A DNA stretch of 64,000 bases from Silene latifolia (GCF_048544455.1 NC_133537.1:72635634-72699633); one strand, 5' to 3'. Counted from the first letter of the stretch, positions 1-12,604 are shown. The notes: generated by a model not told the origin, from the sequence alone. A program made the numbers and translations.

Positions 1-367
1 ATCGAAATTATTTTGACTCAATTAAAATAAAACCTATGTACCTGATACAAAATTACAATACAAACTAACAAAAAACAACTCAAACTATTATGACTTAACA
101 AATAAAATAAATGAAAACAAAAAGGCTAAAACTAAGTTAGATTAATTAATGATGTTAGTCGATTTATTAATTAGTAAACAAATTAGACTAGAATTAAACT
201 AATTAAATTAAATTAAACAAATACAAAGGTTTGAAATAAATTAGGTACAACTTATTGATTAAATTGAACCCAACTCATTAAAATTATTCACCAATCCATA
301 TTTATTAAAATAGGATTAGTAAACAATTAAAGAAACAAAAGAAGAAAAGAAATCAAAACTGGCAGAC

Positions 368-416
368 CCGTGCAGTGCACGGATCAGAAGTCAGAACAGA
401 CCCGTGCAGTGCACGG
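368..416. repeat. Direct pair of a 15-bp palindrome
   Basis: CCGTGCAGTGCACGG (7-bp arms around one base) occurs at 368-382 and 402-416, each preceded by CAGAC. It lies in what would be the R/U5 part of the minus-strand LTR. Its role is unknown; it could be a transcript hairpin. Confidence 0.6.
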
Positions 417-1787
417 TTTTTTGTAGAAAACAAAGTTAATTGCATTTTAATTTCGAAATCAGCAAAATAAATTACGGAAAAATTCACTAAATTAAATTTA
501 CATATTTTGAACCTTAAAAAATAATAAAAACAAAATTTACAATATTAGAAACAAGTAAAACAAATTAAAGGTTAATTAATTATAAATGAAATTAAGTAAT
601 TACGAACTAGGTTAAAAACAATTCTAATTTGTCAACGAGTGCAAATGGAAAGGTGTTAAGCACGCACTTCCATGCTAGCGAGAAAATTAGTGAAAGAGAA
701 AGATGCATTCAATTAAGTTACAGAATCGTTAGTTGATTTTAAAGCTTATGTCGAAGCCACCTATCGTGTCTAATTAGATTATTAAATTGACCTAATGTCA
801 TCTAGACGAGTCATATGTTAACAATCAGAGGATATACTAACATGCAACGGGTCCTAAGGTGGGTCGAATCACATGAGAGAAGAGGAGATGTCAAAAGCGA
901 AGAACAAAGTTAAAAATTCGTTTTATTTATGTCCTACCTTGAACACGAGAATATGTAAATGAGACGGGGGTGTACGACCGACTGAAGTAGCGGTTTATTT
1001 TCCCATCTCAAGTCAACGCGGGTGTTCATGGTGGTAATTTAACTCATACTCGGACTAAACTAGTTTCATAGTTAATTAAACAATCGATAAACAAAAAACG
1101 ATAAACGAACAAAAACGAACTATAAAAGAACAAACATAAAACGAAATAAAAAAGGAGAAAGAGGAGGATTTGATGCACCCTCAACCTACATGTATCGTTG
1201 ACACCGTCTTGGGTCGTAATCGATGGTAGATTTTATCTCGAGAGGCCGTCGTCGACGAAGAAACAAGCAAACACGCGTTTTTTGACAAATCTGGACAGCA
1301 ACTTTCAAACGATGATTTCTCCCTCGTTTCACGACGAAAATTCGATTTAAAAGATGTTTTAAAAACTAGAAATAGAGGAGAACAGGGATCTTAAAGCAAC
1401 CCCTGCTCGTTTTGGGTTATTGGGCACGAAAAACGAGCACAAACAGAACTGGACAGACAAGAATAAACCGCGAAAACAGAGTGTATAACACTCTATTTTT
1501 CGAGGGATTTCGTGTACTCTCAAGGGCAATTTGGCTCGTAAATCTTTGTCTAATGTGTAGATGGATGTTATGTGGTTAATTAGGAACAAGAAAATCGAGT
1601 TTTGACGGAGGTTTGATGGAGAAACGAGTTGCTTTTCGAGGAGGACACACAAACAGTTCAGTTTGTGTGTCGGTTTTGTTTAGGGTTTTTGGGAGGCAAT
1701 TAGGGTTTGTTTCTGAGGTTTAGAGCTTGTGGGTGATGGTAGGATGTATGGAGAACTTAGAGGAATGAATGTATGGTGAAGGGGTGG

Positions 1788-1797
1788 TATTTATAAG
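1788..1797 (-). promoter_or_regulatory. Probable LTR TATA box
   Basis: The minus strand reads CTTATAAATACC, a canonical plant TATA context, about 0.8 kb into the minus-oriented LTR. A C/A-rich leader follows. This is the expected place for a U3/R boundary, but the start of transcription is inferred. Confidence 0.5.
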
Positions 1798-2606
1798 GAG
1801 TTAAAATAGGTTAAAAGAGAGGGAGAGGCAATCGGGCTTCATCCCGTATGGCTGCTGTCCAGCCGTTTTTGGGAGGGTTTGAGAGGGGTTTTCTTGGTGA
1901 TTAAGCTAGGATAATATGGGTAGGATACTAGGGTATGGGTTAGGGTTAATGGGTACGGGTCTTGGTAGTGTTTGGAGCGGGTTTGGGCTCGGGAATGAGC
2001 TGCCAAAACAGGGGGCTGCTCGGTTTAGTGCGGGCTGTTTGGGGCCTGTTTTGGGACGAGAATTTGGGCCGAGGTTAGGGGGTTCGAGCAAGGGTGGATG
2101 GGTATAAGCTTGGGTTGGTTAATGTACTCGAGATTCGTGCCAATTCGTAAAGGAAACGGGCTCAAAAACCGAGCTAAAATCGAGCTCAAAAACAAGTGTT
2201 CAAAACGAGTTCTTTTCGATTTTCAAATCAATTAACCCATTAAAATAAATGACTTTTCAAATCAAATATACTCATAAAATGATTTTTCAAATCAAATATT
2301 TATTTTATTTTCAATAAAATAAACTTGGGAAAATAAATTCAAAATAAAATAAAATAAATTGAATTTACCTAAAAAAAGCCATAATTTAAATATCATTTAA
2401 ATTAATAAAAAGAACTCACTTAAAAAAAACATTAATTTAAATATCATTTAAATTAATAAAATACTTCATCGACGACGCCCATTCTACATCGTAAAACGAG
2501 CTCCAAATAATGACAATGACAACTAAAGAATACATGTGTCCTATCATCATCGGGTGTTTGTCGGGTTCTCTATAAATTCCAATATCGACGGATACGGGTA
2601 TCTACA

Positions 2607-2850
2607 ATTTTCAAACTCGGTTTTGTATAACCATTTCAACACGCCTTTCTAGGCCGTCGTAATGACGATTTTCAAACTCGGTTTTATATAACCATTTCAA
2701 CACGCCTTTCTAGGCCGTCGTAATGACGATTTTCAAACTCGGTTTTGTATAACCATTTCAACACTCCTTTCTAGGCCGTCGTAATGACGATTTTCAAACC
2801 CGGTTTTGTATAACCATTTCAAATCACCTTTTTATGCCGTTATAATCGCC
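2607..2850. repeat. 61-bp tandem repeat, four copies
   Basis: Units begin ATTTTCAAACTCGGTTTTG at 2607, 2668, 2729 and 2790; the first three are nearly identical and the fourth is diverged. Each has the small inverted repeat CGTCGTAATGACG. The array directly abuts the LTR start at 2606, which is where Retand-type elements are known to carry amplified tandem repeats (next to the 3' LTR). Confidence 0.8.
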
Positions 2851-3505
2851 GCGTCTAGACACGGATTTTAACCCATTTCGCGCCGACAATGGCTCTTTCA
2901 AAACCCGAGAAAAGCACACACCCTTTTCTCGAGACACTTTCGGGATCCCGAGGACCATGCACCGTCCCCGAGACCTCTTCAAACATTTCAAACTCGATTT
3001 TCAAAACATACAATTTTGAATTTCAAAACCGTCTCGGGAAGCAACACACCATTTTCCGAGCCGACCCAAACTCAAACCGTCTTTTGCAAATAAACTTGAG
3101 ACAACCCTTTTCAACTGATCGACTTGCGGAGATTTCTATCTTCGGAAGCCGCCCATTAAAGCGACAAATGAATCTTTTGAAAATTCCTATTTTCGAAAAC
3201 TTCAGTCCACCATTCCAATTCCGCCTCGTGTCTATCGAGTCAAAGCAAACGTACTTATGGATCTTTACTTATGAGTCGTCTCACCACGAGACCCGTCCAA
3301 TGGCGTCACGCCGTCATGATTGGACTCGTGTCAAAGGTTCGGTCAAACACCGTCACATTATAAATCGAGTCAACACCGAGGGACCACACACGGTCACCCC
3401 GTATTGTTGAGTCGATCTTGGTCTCGTCCTCTGTGTTGTCTGCGTTCAGTCTTGGAACCGTGTCTGATTGAGTTGTAATGTGAGCCGTTTTTCTGCCTCA
3501 GAGCC
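2851..3505. other. Non-coding stretch upstream of gag
   Basis: This lies between the 61-bp repeat and the gag ATG. A 173-codon open frame (2889-3410, plus) is present but has no recognisable domain, and its composition looks like repeat-derived leader. It may be the gag leader, the 3' end of the minus-strand element, or a junction of both. I see no primer-binding site. Confidence 0.4.
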
Positions 3506-5419
3506 ATGGCCCCGTCTTCAGCTTCGTCCAACAACAACAATGATAACAACAGAGATGTCACAACTGATCAGCTAGCCAGCCTACTTACCGCTCTTAAGGT
3601 CACCCTGGATCGGGTCGAGACCCGTATCGACGCCCTGGAGAACAAGGAAATTGGGGAACATAGTACCCCACCTCTGACTGAGACTGAGAAGAGGCTGAAA
3701 CTCTTGGTAGAACAACTCCTAGCCCGGGGTAACAACATCCACCTTGAAAATAACCGAAGGTTCGAACCTGTTGGGGACCAGTTACCCGACAACTTCACCC
3801 TGACTGATGTGCCTAAGTTCAAGGGAGTGGAGGACCCACTCAACCACATTCGTGCTTTCAAAGACTACATGGCCATTAAGGGGGTCAAACAGGAACTTTT
3901 TACCAGGATCTTCCCATCCTCTTTGAAGCCAATTCCTCGCCAATGGTACTACTCCTTGGACCCGAAAAACCTTACCACCTGGGATGAAATCGCAGTTGAG
4001 TTTGCCGAATAGTATGCCGACAATGTCGAGATCCAGGCCAACACCCGTACTCTCGAGGTGTTAACCCAAAACGACAAAGAGGGGTTCACTGAGTTCCTAA
4101 CCCGTTGGAGGAGGGTGAGTACTCAGTTGGTTAGTAAGCCGAGTGAATTAACTCTGGTGGAAAAATTTGTCAACAACCTCCGCCCGGTTTATGCCAACCT
4201 GCTGAGGTATCAAAATATCAAAACTTTTCAAGATCTGCAGATTCTGGGGACACGTATTGAGGACGACCTCCGAGAGGGTGTCTTAGCAAAGACCACAGGC
4301 AGGGGTTATCAAGGATCCACCTCAACCGGATCTCGCCCTTACGGTCCGACAAACAAGATTGATGAGGTTAGCCTCGTCGAACCATCTGCCAAGAAAATTG
4401 AACGCCCCCAGAGAGTGTTCACCAACATAGGGTCAACTTATGCAAGTGCCCTGAAAAGGCTCATGGACCAAGGGAAGCTACAACCGATCGGGCCCACCCC
4501 GGACCCGGCCGACGCCAAGAAATCCCGATTTTGGAACCCCAACGCCTCTCGCCGGTATCATCGAGGGAAAGAGCATGATACCGAAAATTGCTTCAAACTC
4601 AAGCACCTCATTCAAGACATGATTGAGAAGGGAGATTTGCCTATACCCCCACCAACTAAGCCAAACAACAAGACGAATCCTCTGGGAATTCATGCCATCT
4701 CTGACGATGAGCCGACCCTAGACTGCACTCATCTAATCTTGCCTATTGACGATGAGGTGAATGTTCTGGAAAAGGACCCTTCAGATGGAGTGTTCGTATT
4801 CAGTGTTGCCACTATGCTCAATATGTTTCAGCAAGTTGAGGAGGCCATTGCCAGCCTTTCTGAGAGAATCACCCGACTCGACGACGCCTACCGTCGACTC
4901 ATCTTCAATCCCCCGGCACCACGTCCGCGGGAGAATTCCCCAAGCATTCAAAACTACCCACCCCAGGATGGATTGCTCCCGCGACCATTCTGGCATAGAC
5001 CCCACGAAAACCACCTTCAAAATAACCACCTTCATGAGAATTACCCTCAAAATAACTACCCTCAAAATAATTACCCCCACAAAAATCGCCCTCACAAAAA
5101 TATTCCCCACAAGAACTACCCACCGAGGAATACCCCTCCGAGGTATCCTCGAGACCCTGAAATTAACGGCATATGGCGGGATGATGTTGAGGATGTCTAT
5201 GTCATCCCAGGAAAGGAGAAGCAGACGAAGGAAATCGGACATCTCACCCGGTCCGGACGTCTCTATCAGAATCCGAGCAACCCAGCGGTCGTTCCAACAA
5301 TGAATGACCAAATCGTCCCAGAGGTGGACACTCAACCAAAGGCTCCAGAATTCAATCGAAACACTCCGGAAAGCAAAGGCCGAGATCTCAATTTGGCAAC
5401 CGATCGCAACGTCTTTTGA
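3506..5419 (+). pseudogene. gag: Tat-type Ty3-gypsy gag (interrupted)
   Basis: The frame opens at ATG 3506 in the context GAGCCATGGCC and encodes a retrotransposon Gag, the structural protein of the virus-like particle. A retrotransposon Gag domain is recognisable at about residues 95-260 (conserved words such as FTLTDVPKF and the region around 4058-4250). A proline/asparagine-rich tract with YPQNN-like repeats follows at about 5030-5120. An amber stop at 4010-4012 interrupts an otherwise continuous frame, most simply a C-to-T change of CAG. The frame then runs into a frameshift near 5340-5370, before the protease. The copy is therefore inactive. Assignment to the Tat group rests on the dual RNase H downstream and on the antisense ORF. 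Confidence 0.8.
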
Positions 5420-6030
5420 GCATCGGGCCCTTGCGCAGGCCTTGGGAAAATTAACCGTGCCCTCCACCTCTTCCCCGGAAGAAATAGTGGCACACATGAC
5501 AAGAGACGCCCGATCGATCGAGCAACCCGATCGTCTTCTCCGACGAGGATATCCCCTGTTCGGAGTCAACCATAACCTGGCCACGTACATCTTTGTGCAA
5601 TGCCTCCAAAAGAACATACCAATGGTCCTCGTGGATGACGGTTCCGCCGTGAATGTCATTCCTCTCAAAAGCGCCCACAGTGGGTATTAAGGAATCGATT
5701 TAATCCCAACGAATCAAGGAGTACGCGCCTACGACGGCACTCGTCGCAAGTTATTTGGGCTTATCACTCTAGCCGTCGAACCGGGCCACTAGAAAAACAA
5801 ACCGGTTTCAAGTGGTCGACATCGACGCATCCTTCAACATGCTCCTGGGACGTCCCTGGATTCACGCCGTCAAGGCGGTCACCTCAACGCTTCACCAAAA
5901 GATCAGGGTCCTCTTCAACGGGAAAACAATCACGATCCCCGCTTCCCCAATCAAAGCAGTTATGAGAAGAGGGGTAGCCTCCCAAGCCATTGAGGAGGAC
6001 GACAATGAAATGTGGGGTTTCAAGCCGTGA
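5304..6030 (+). pseudogene. pol: Tat-type pol, protease segment (frameshifted)
   Basis: This segment holds the aspartic protease region. The active-site context LVDDGSAVNVIPL is readable at about 5626-5665, in the frame +1 relative to gag. The frame is lost at 5688 (TAA). The following conserved block (IPTNQGVRAYDG, about 5704-5740) is in another frame, and the block MLLGRPWIHAVKAV (5812-6030) in a third. At least three indels or stops therefore lie within about 450 bp. The normal role is cleavage of the Gag-Pol polyprotein; this copy cannot make an intact enzyme. Confidence 0.75.
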
Positions 6031-6097
6031 ACGCCATAAGCGATGAACTAACAACCTCGAATGTGACCCGTTCGCCAGCCTCACGATCAACCGTATC

Positions 6098-7317
6098 ATG
6101 ATACGTCAGGGTTATTTCCCGGGTTTGCCGCTCAATCCGCTAAAGGACCCATTGCCTCCCTTGAAGCAGGCTAAGGTCCCCAACATTCCCTTTGGACTGG
6201 GATACGAACCTACTGACAAAGACATCCAGGAGATGAACCTCTTAATCCGAAAACGCAAGAAGCACGGAGTCATCCTCCGTCCCTACCACCTGACTCTCAA
6301 CGGATACTTTGTCCCCGAGGGAGAGTCCGAACTCTACCACGGCTTTCCGGAGCCTATCTATGAGTCTATGGCGAAGGCTAGATACCCGGGAGTGGAAGTC
6401 TTCCAGGACTACTACTTTATTCCCGATAACATCGAAGCTGCATCAACCGAGACCAAACCGTCACCATGCCTCGACGGACAAGCTGTCACACTACTCTTTG
6501 GGGAATATAACATCAAACGCCTCGACTATGAGGACATCATCAACAACGCTCTGAAAGACAATCAGTTTGATCCAACTGCCTTGATCTCCGATCATCGACC
6601 GGAGAAAGCCACCCAGGGCGGAGGAAGACCATCAAGTGGACCGATCGCAAGGCCGCATTCTCAAGATCACAATCGGAGAAGGCCATATGTTCAAGAAGGA
6701 AAGTGAAGAAGGATCGAGTCCGAGTCGAGTCGGAGTCGAGCAGTATAGCTCCTAACACTCCGGAAGTCCCAGTCAAGGTCCCCTTCCCACTGTTTTATCA
6801 CAAAGTCGTGGCTGATTCAGAGGCTGAGTCTACTAAGGTCACCCCCACTCCAATGAAAGGTGACAACCTGGAGCCTGTTTCAGGGGCCACTTCCTCTGTT
6901 GTGTCGCCTCTGACTGACCACGAGATGTCTGTCCTTTCCGAGCTTTTCGCTCGTGTCAACTTAATGAACGCTAAGTTTGCTTATGACTCGTCTCTTTTTA
7001 ACTGCAATGCAATTTTGAATGATTATGAGGAATTTGACTTGAGTGACTACCCACCTCACTTAGCCAAAGAACTTGACAAACGGGAAACCAGAACCCCCAT
7101 CATTGAGGAAACCGAGCCTATTAACGTAGGAACCGACAATACACCTCAAGAACTTAGGATAGGGACAACCCTAGACCCCTCGGAAAGACAACAGTTCACT
7201 GACCTCCTCCACGAATACAAGGACGTGTTCGCCCGGTCTTACAGAGATATGCCTGCGGCGATCGATGAGAGAAATTGCGAGCACCGGATACCCATCAAAC
7301 CGGGGCTAAACTCGTGA
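6098..7317 (+). pseudogene. pol: Tat-type pol, protease-RT spacer
   Basis: Two open segments (6098-6706 and 6703-7317, different frames) cover the long spacer typical of Tat/Ogre Pol between protease and reverse transcriptase. The second ends in the conserved entry to the RT domain (an EYKDVFARSYRDMP-like word at about 7213-7254), and the expected HRIPIKPG block follows. A frameshift lies near 6690-6705, and a TGA at 7315-7317 separates this part from the RT frame. Confidence 0.7.
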
Positions 7318-7333
7318 AACGAAGCTACGCCGG

Positions 7334-8890
7334 ATGCGTCCTGAGTGGGCCTTAAAAATCAAAGAAGAGGTGGACAAACGGTTCAAGGCTGGGTTCATCA
7401 AAGTATCTGAATACTCTGACTGGGTGGCCAACATTGTGCCGGTACCAAAGAAAGACAGACGAATTCGGGTTTGCGTCGACTTCAGGGATCTGAACAACGC
7501 AAGTCCAAAAGACGACTTCCCTTTGCCGCATGTTAACATTCTGGTAGACAACACTGCCGAACATGCTCTCCTATCATTCATGGACGGGTATGCCGGGTAC
7601 AACCAGATTAAAATGGCTGAGGAAGACATGCACAAAACCGCTTTCACCACACATTGGGGGACATATTGCTACACGGTCATGCCTTACGGCCTCATCAACG
7701 CCGGAGCGACCTATCAAAGAACCACTACCACTCTCCTACATGATATGATGCACAAGGAGGTAGAGGTATATGTCGATGACATGATCGTCAAATCAAAAGA
7801 ACGGGACGGCCACATCAATGCCCTCCGGAAATTCTTCGCTCGTCTGTGGAAATATAACATGAGACTAAATCCTCAGAAGTGTGCATTCGGGGTCACCTCC
7901 GGAAAACTCTTGGGACATGTCGTCAGCAAAAGAGGCATTGAGATTGATCCAACCAAAATCAAAGCCCTTCAACAAATGCCTCGGCCTAAGAACGAGAAGG
8001 AGATTCGGGGATTTCTCGGTCAGGTCCAGTACATCAGCCGGTTCATCGCCAAGCTCACTATGATTTTTGAACCGATATTCAAGAAGCTTCGCGCCTCCGA
8101 TCACACCGATTGGGACGACGACTGTCAGAAGGCATTCGACAAGATAAAGGAAATTCTATCCAAACCTCCCGTCCTCATGCCACCTCAACCGGGGATTCCT
8201 CTATCCCTATACCTGACTGTAACCAACACAACCATGGGAGCAATGCTAGCACAAACAGTTGGCAACGAGGAGGGAGCAATCTACTACATCAGCAAAAAGT
8301 TCGTTGAGTACGAGACGAGGTATACCCAGCTGGAAAAGACATGCCTTGCCCTAGTATGGTCAACAAAGAAGCTGCGGCATTACATGCTCATCTACTCGGT
8401 CCACATCTACTCCAAGATGGACCCGGTTAAATACATCTTCAAAAAACCCGTACTAAACGGAAGGCTGTCTAGGTGGACACTCATGCTGTCTGAATTAGAT
8501 CTCAAGTTTGTACCTCTCAGGGTTATCAAGGGAAGAGCAGTCGCTGATTTCCTAGCAGAAAATCCCGTCAACGAGGATCCAACGATCGACACATGGTCAC
8601 TTCCTGACGAAGACATCCTTTGTGCCGACTCCGACGCATGGGACCTATACTTTGATGGTGCATCTAATCTGAGAGGCTTCGAGGTAGGAATCCTTCTAAT
8701 ATCACCAGAGGGAGAACATGTTCCAATCTCGGTCAAGCTAGACTTCGCTGTCACCAACAATGCCGCTGAATATGGAGCATGTCTCATCGGCCTACAAGCA
8801 GCCATCACACTTGGCATCAAGAGACTGAGGGTCCATGGCGATTCCTCACTCATCATCAATCGTATCCGGATCATGGAAAATCCGATCTGA
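7334..8890 (+). pseudogene. pol: Tat-type pol, reverse transcriptase plus two RNase H domains
   Basis: The frame carries a Ty3-gypsy reverse transcriptase with the polymerase motif YVDDM (about 7769-7783) and the RVCVDFRDLN and MPYGL blocks. The retroelement RNase H follows (YYISKKFVEYE... region). A second RNase H of the archaeal-like type begins at DLYFDGASN (about 8642) with the NNAAEYGACL block. The second RNase H marks the Tat lineage. The frame is lost near 8870 inside that domain (GDSSLIINRI then a shift) and resumes one frame over at about 8835-8890. The catalytic aspartates of the RT are present, so the domain decayed recently. Confidence 0.88.
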
Positions 8891-10370
8891 CAGCTTAGCT
8901 CCCTACCGAGCAAAGATCAGTCAAGAGGCCGAATTCTTCGACCAAATCGACTACTTCCACTTGCCGCGAGAGGAAAATCAATTTGCTGATGCCCTGGCAA
9001 AACTTGCCGCGCTCGTCAACATACCTGACGACATGACGTCGATGCCCCTATGTGTCGAGAGACGGAGCGAGCCATCTCATATTTGTACCATTATCGACGA
9101 CGAGGAAAGCCATGATGAACCTTGGTACCAAGCCATCCTCAATTACAAAACCAAAAACGAATTCCCTCCCAACTCTGATCAAAGAGGACAAAGAGCCATC
9201 CGTTTACTTGCATCACAATTCGTGATAAACCAAAATCAACTCTACAAAAGAACACCCCAAGGAATTCTCCTCCTTTGCATTGACCATCACAAAGCCAAGA
9301 AAGTCATGGGAGAGGTTCACGACGGAGAATACGGCCCTCACATGAGTGCAATGATGCTTACACGGAAAATCATCCGGCTGGGTTACTACTGGACAACCAT
9401 GGAAGCCGATTGCCGTAACTACATCAAACATTGCCACAATTGCCAAATCTTCGCCAACATACAACACATACCACCATCCCTTTTATACACCATGACATCA
9501 CCCTGGCTATTCTCAACCTGGGGCATCGACATCATCGGGAAAGTCAACCCGATAGGCACCAAGGGGCATTGCTTCGTCCTCGTCGCCATCGACTACTTCA
9601 CCAAATGGGTGGAAGCACAGTCATATGCAGTCTTGACCGCCAAGCAAGTGGCCAAGTTTATTCAAAACAACATCATCTGCCGATATGGGGTACCCCATGA
9701 AATCATCAGCGATCAAGGCTCTCACTTCCGGGCGGAAACTCAGGCTTTGCTGCACAAATACAAGATCAAACGACATCGATCATCCCCCTACCGTCCCCAA
9801 ACTAACAGAGCGGTGGAGGCTGCGAACAAAACTCTTGTCACCATTATCAAGAAAATGCAAGACAACTACCGCGATTGGCCGAGCAAACTCCCATTCGCAC
9901 TCTGGGGATACCGAACCTCCATTCGAACACCGACAGGCGCCACACCCTTCTACCTAGCATACGGTATGGAGGCGGTTCAACCGGTGGAGTTAGAGGTCCC
10001 ATCTCTATGCATTCTACTGGAGAGTCAAGTCCCTGAGGCGGAATAGACCCGTCGAAGGTACGAACAACTCACTCTTCTAGACGAACGGCGACTCAACGCC
10101 TTGCACAACGTCCAGCTATACCAACGACGTATACGACGGGCATTCAACAAGAAGGTCAAACCCCGAAACATCTGGGAGGGCGACTTGGTCCTCAAGTCAG
10201 TCCGAGCACCATTACCCGTCGATCCGAGGGGAAAATTCAAACCCAACTGGGCCGGGCCATACCTGGTCAAGAAAATACTTTCGGGGGGCGTAGTGAGACT
10301 GAGTGACCTAGATGGGGAGGACTTTACAAACCCGACCAACCTAGACCAACTCAAGAAATACTACCCTTGA
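8835..10370 (+). pseudogene. pol: Tat-type pol, integrase
   Basis: The end of the second RNase H is followed by the integrase. There is an HHCC zinc-binding region (HDGEYGPH, then CHNCQ at about 9434), and the DDE core with WGIDIIGK (about 9522), ISDQGSHF (about 9707) and AVEAANKT (about 9811). The C-terminal region ends in the conserved LDQLKKYYP block, with TGA at 10368-10370. A TAG at 10044-10046 interrupts the frame where relatives usually have tryptophan. No chromodomain is visible, as expected outside the chromoviruses. The enzyme would insert the cDNA into the genome. Confidence 0.88.
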
Positions 10371-11146
10371 ACCCTATCAACCAATAACCTAGCCTAGTTT
10401 TGCAACTAGCACCAACCTCAACCTTTTTCAAGTCAAGTTCCTCAATATGTTCTGATTTGAAATTGCATGTTTTATCGAGTCTAAACTGCGGCACCTTGCC
10501 CGTTTCGAATGTCCTTTGATCCGTCAAAGGCAACGTCCATTTGCACTACAAAAACAAACCCCTGAACTACGAGCATGGTTTGATTTCACCTCTTCAGGTG
10601 AATACGTAGGCAGTCCCTCTTATGCTTGAGGGATACAACTACAAAACCCAATTCAAATTCACAAAACATTTCGAACTACGATCATGGTTTGATTTCACCT
10701 CTTCAGGTGAATACGTAGGCAGTCCTTTCTTACACAAGGAGGATACAACCATTCCCACATCAACATCCAAAAAAAAGAAAGGGAAAACCATTCCCTTTCC
10801 CACAAACATACAAAAATGAGCCTTTCTCCCCTTCCACAAAATACCACTTTCCCAAGTGCAAACGTTTAGGACGATTCAAATCGAATTGCCTTTACCAATG
10901 GATGGAAGAAACAAGCGTTCACAACTCTCTACACGAGCAATCCTCTTATTTAATTAATAATGGGAGGGATTACAATTTCAACAACAAATAAAGCTCGACG
11001 AGTCTACAACTTGTCAAAGCTAAGGTGTCCACTAACACACCTCACATAATAAAACTAGCACAAAACACACAACAACTAGCTAGTACAACATAATACAAAC
11101 TCATAACAATAATAAAACATAATAATAAAGTGGGTAATGGAGGTCT
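10371..11146. other. Non-coding spacer between pol and the antisense ORF
   Basis: I see no coding sequence. It holds a small hairpin CTTTGATCCGTCAAAG (10513-10528) and the doubled stem-loop described separately. The rest is A/C-rich. It corresponds to the region between pol and the antisense gene in Tat elements. Confidence 0.6.
10564..10725 (+). repeat. Duplicated conserved stem-loop downstream of pol
   Basis: Two near-identical 53-bp copies (10564-10616 and 10673-10725) start GAACTACG and end ATACGTAGGCAGTCC. Within each, CTACG pairs with CGTAG, enclosing an inner hairpin TCACCT-cttc-AGGTGA. From memory, a similar GAACTACG...TACGTAGGCAG module is common after pol in plant Tat/Ogre elements. 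Pairing is seen in the sequence; an RNA-level function is inferred. Confidence 0.7.
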
Positions 11147-12604
11147 TCACTCTTCCATTCTAACCTTGCCTTTTCCCTCGGGGTACATCTTCCCCTTGTT
11201 CTTCTTGTTGGCCCGCCTAGCATGGACTTCTTCCTCGGAACGGATCCTAAACGGATCTAAGACGGCGACGGCCTCCGGTCTAGCACAAGACCCCATATTC
11301 GACCCAAGACGAGCCAATGCACGCCCCACCATACTCTTGGGACCGGAACTCCTCCTCTTCGGTGGTCTCGTCACATCGGGAGTAGCTCCATCAACATACT
11401 CCTCAAAGAAGGCACGGTTGGCCTTACCAACCTCTCGGTACTTCAAGTCGACAACCTCGTCCTTACGGAATTTGGATCTCTCTTCCAAGGACGGAGCACG
11501 TGACCATTTGACATAAGCGGGAGTCACCCATGTTGTGGCAACAGGGTTTGGAACCTCCCAAAGTGGACGAGGGGCCCACCACCTTTCGAAGGATTCCACA
11601 AGCTCGGAGTTCCGGAAAACATTCTCTTGGACAAGAGTATCTTGAGCGGGCACCTTTTGTTGACGCCCCATTTGCCTCATGAGCCTTTCGGGATAAATGA
11701 AGGAAACAACCTTCAAGCCCACCACCATCAAAGAACGAGGACTAGCACCTGAAGCGGGCAACCCCGTGAAGGACCTCAAGTGCCACCACGGCACCACCCA
11801 ACGGATATGAGGACCACCCTCCTCCACCAATCTTGCGGCCCAATAGGCCTCGTGGGAAGCAAAACTATCCGGGTACAACTTCTTCCTCATGGTGAGGTGA
11901 CGGAAGGAGTAAGAAGAAGGATTAACCGGAGGCTCTACATACCTTAGCCTCTCCAATAGCCACACTTGGAGGATCCTTTGCGATCCAAAAGAGGGAGCTT
12001 CTCCACAAGAGCCTTCCTTGTCCAAAGCTTGGATAATATCTCCAAGCACCAACCACGATGGATCTCTACCATGCTCCATTTGCTCAATCACATGGATAAG
12101 GGTCATGCTACCATGGCATCTCGGCCCCTCCTTCTTCAAGACATCAACAAAGAGGTACACATGGACAAGGCAAAATGCAAGAGCCCTTCTCCTAGCAACC
12201 TCCGAGACATTAGCATCTAACCTATTCGAGAAGATGTTGATAAGAGCCAACATATCCACACCATGTGGAGCAAGAAGAAAGTTGACTTGGCTTGTTGACA
12301 AGCCCAACATGGAACGGAATTTCTCCTTGTAGCACAACCGAGTCGGAGGAAGCACCGGAGCATAACCCGACCACCCACCAATGGCTCCAACTTCTTCGGC
12401 AAGAGGAAAAATTTCACCTTTCGGGAAAACGAAAACATGATGTTTCGATTCCCAAAACCGAGAACATGCTTCAAGAAACGAGGGTTGCACCTTGACTTGA
12501 CGAAGCACCAACAATTGACCAACTCCCATGCAATCGAGTTGATACTTCTCGGGAGGCGACAAATCCCGGCACCATTGTCACAATGCATTCTCAAAAGCAT
12601 CCAT
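11147..12604 (-). pseudogene. Antisense ORF of the Tat element, DUF7745-like
   Basis: This is a long minus-strand frame, antisense to the element. The ATG at 12604 starts MDAFENAL, then TGA (12578-12580) interrupts, then the frame is open for about 476 codons to 11147. The block PPEKYQLDCMGVGQLLVLRQ and the basic C-terminus resemble plant-transposon proteins annotated as DUF7745 or plant-mobile-domain-like; this is recognition from memory. Such antisense ORFs are known in Tat/Retand elements. The TGA stands where tryptophan is likely, so one change separates the copy from an open frame. A TATA box lies at 12688-12695. The function of the family is unknown. Confidence 0.7.

Larger units (their letters stand above)
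1..2606 (-). mobile_element. Partial LTR of a Tat-type Ty3-gypsy element, minus orientation
   Basis: Read on the minus strand, 2606 downward begins TGTAGATACCCGTATC and then carries ACAAACACCCGATGAT. The solo LTR at 23769 has the same two blocks at the same distance from its TG start, so this is the start of a related LTR. The rest is AT-rich, without coding potential I can support, and leaves the window at base 1. A minus-strand TATA box at 1788-1797 and a leader rich in AACCCTAA-like words fit an LTR promoter. The opposite end, a primer-binding site and a target duplication are not visible. The orientation is opposite to the gag-pol that begins at 3506. Confidence 0.6.

Noticed and set aside
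2889..3410. 173-codon ORF as an extra Ogre-type ORF1
   Set aside because: No recognisable domain and composition like surrounding non-coding repeats; kept only as a note.
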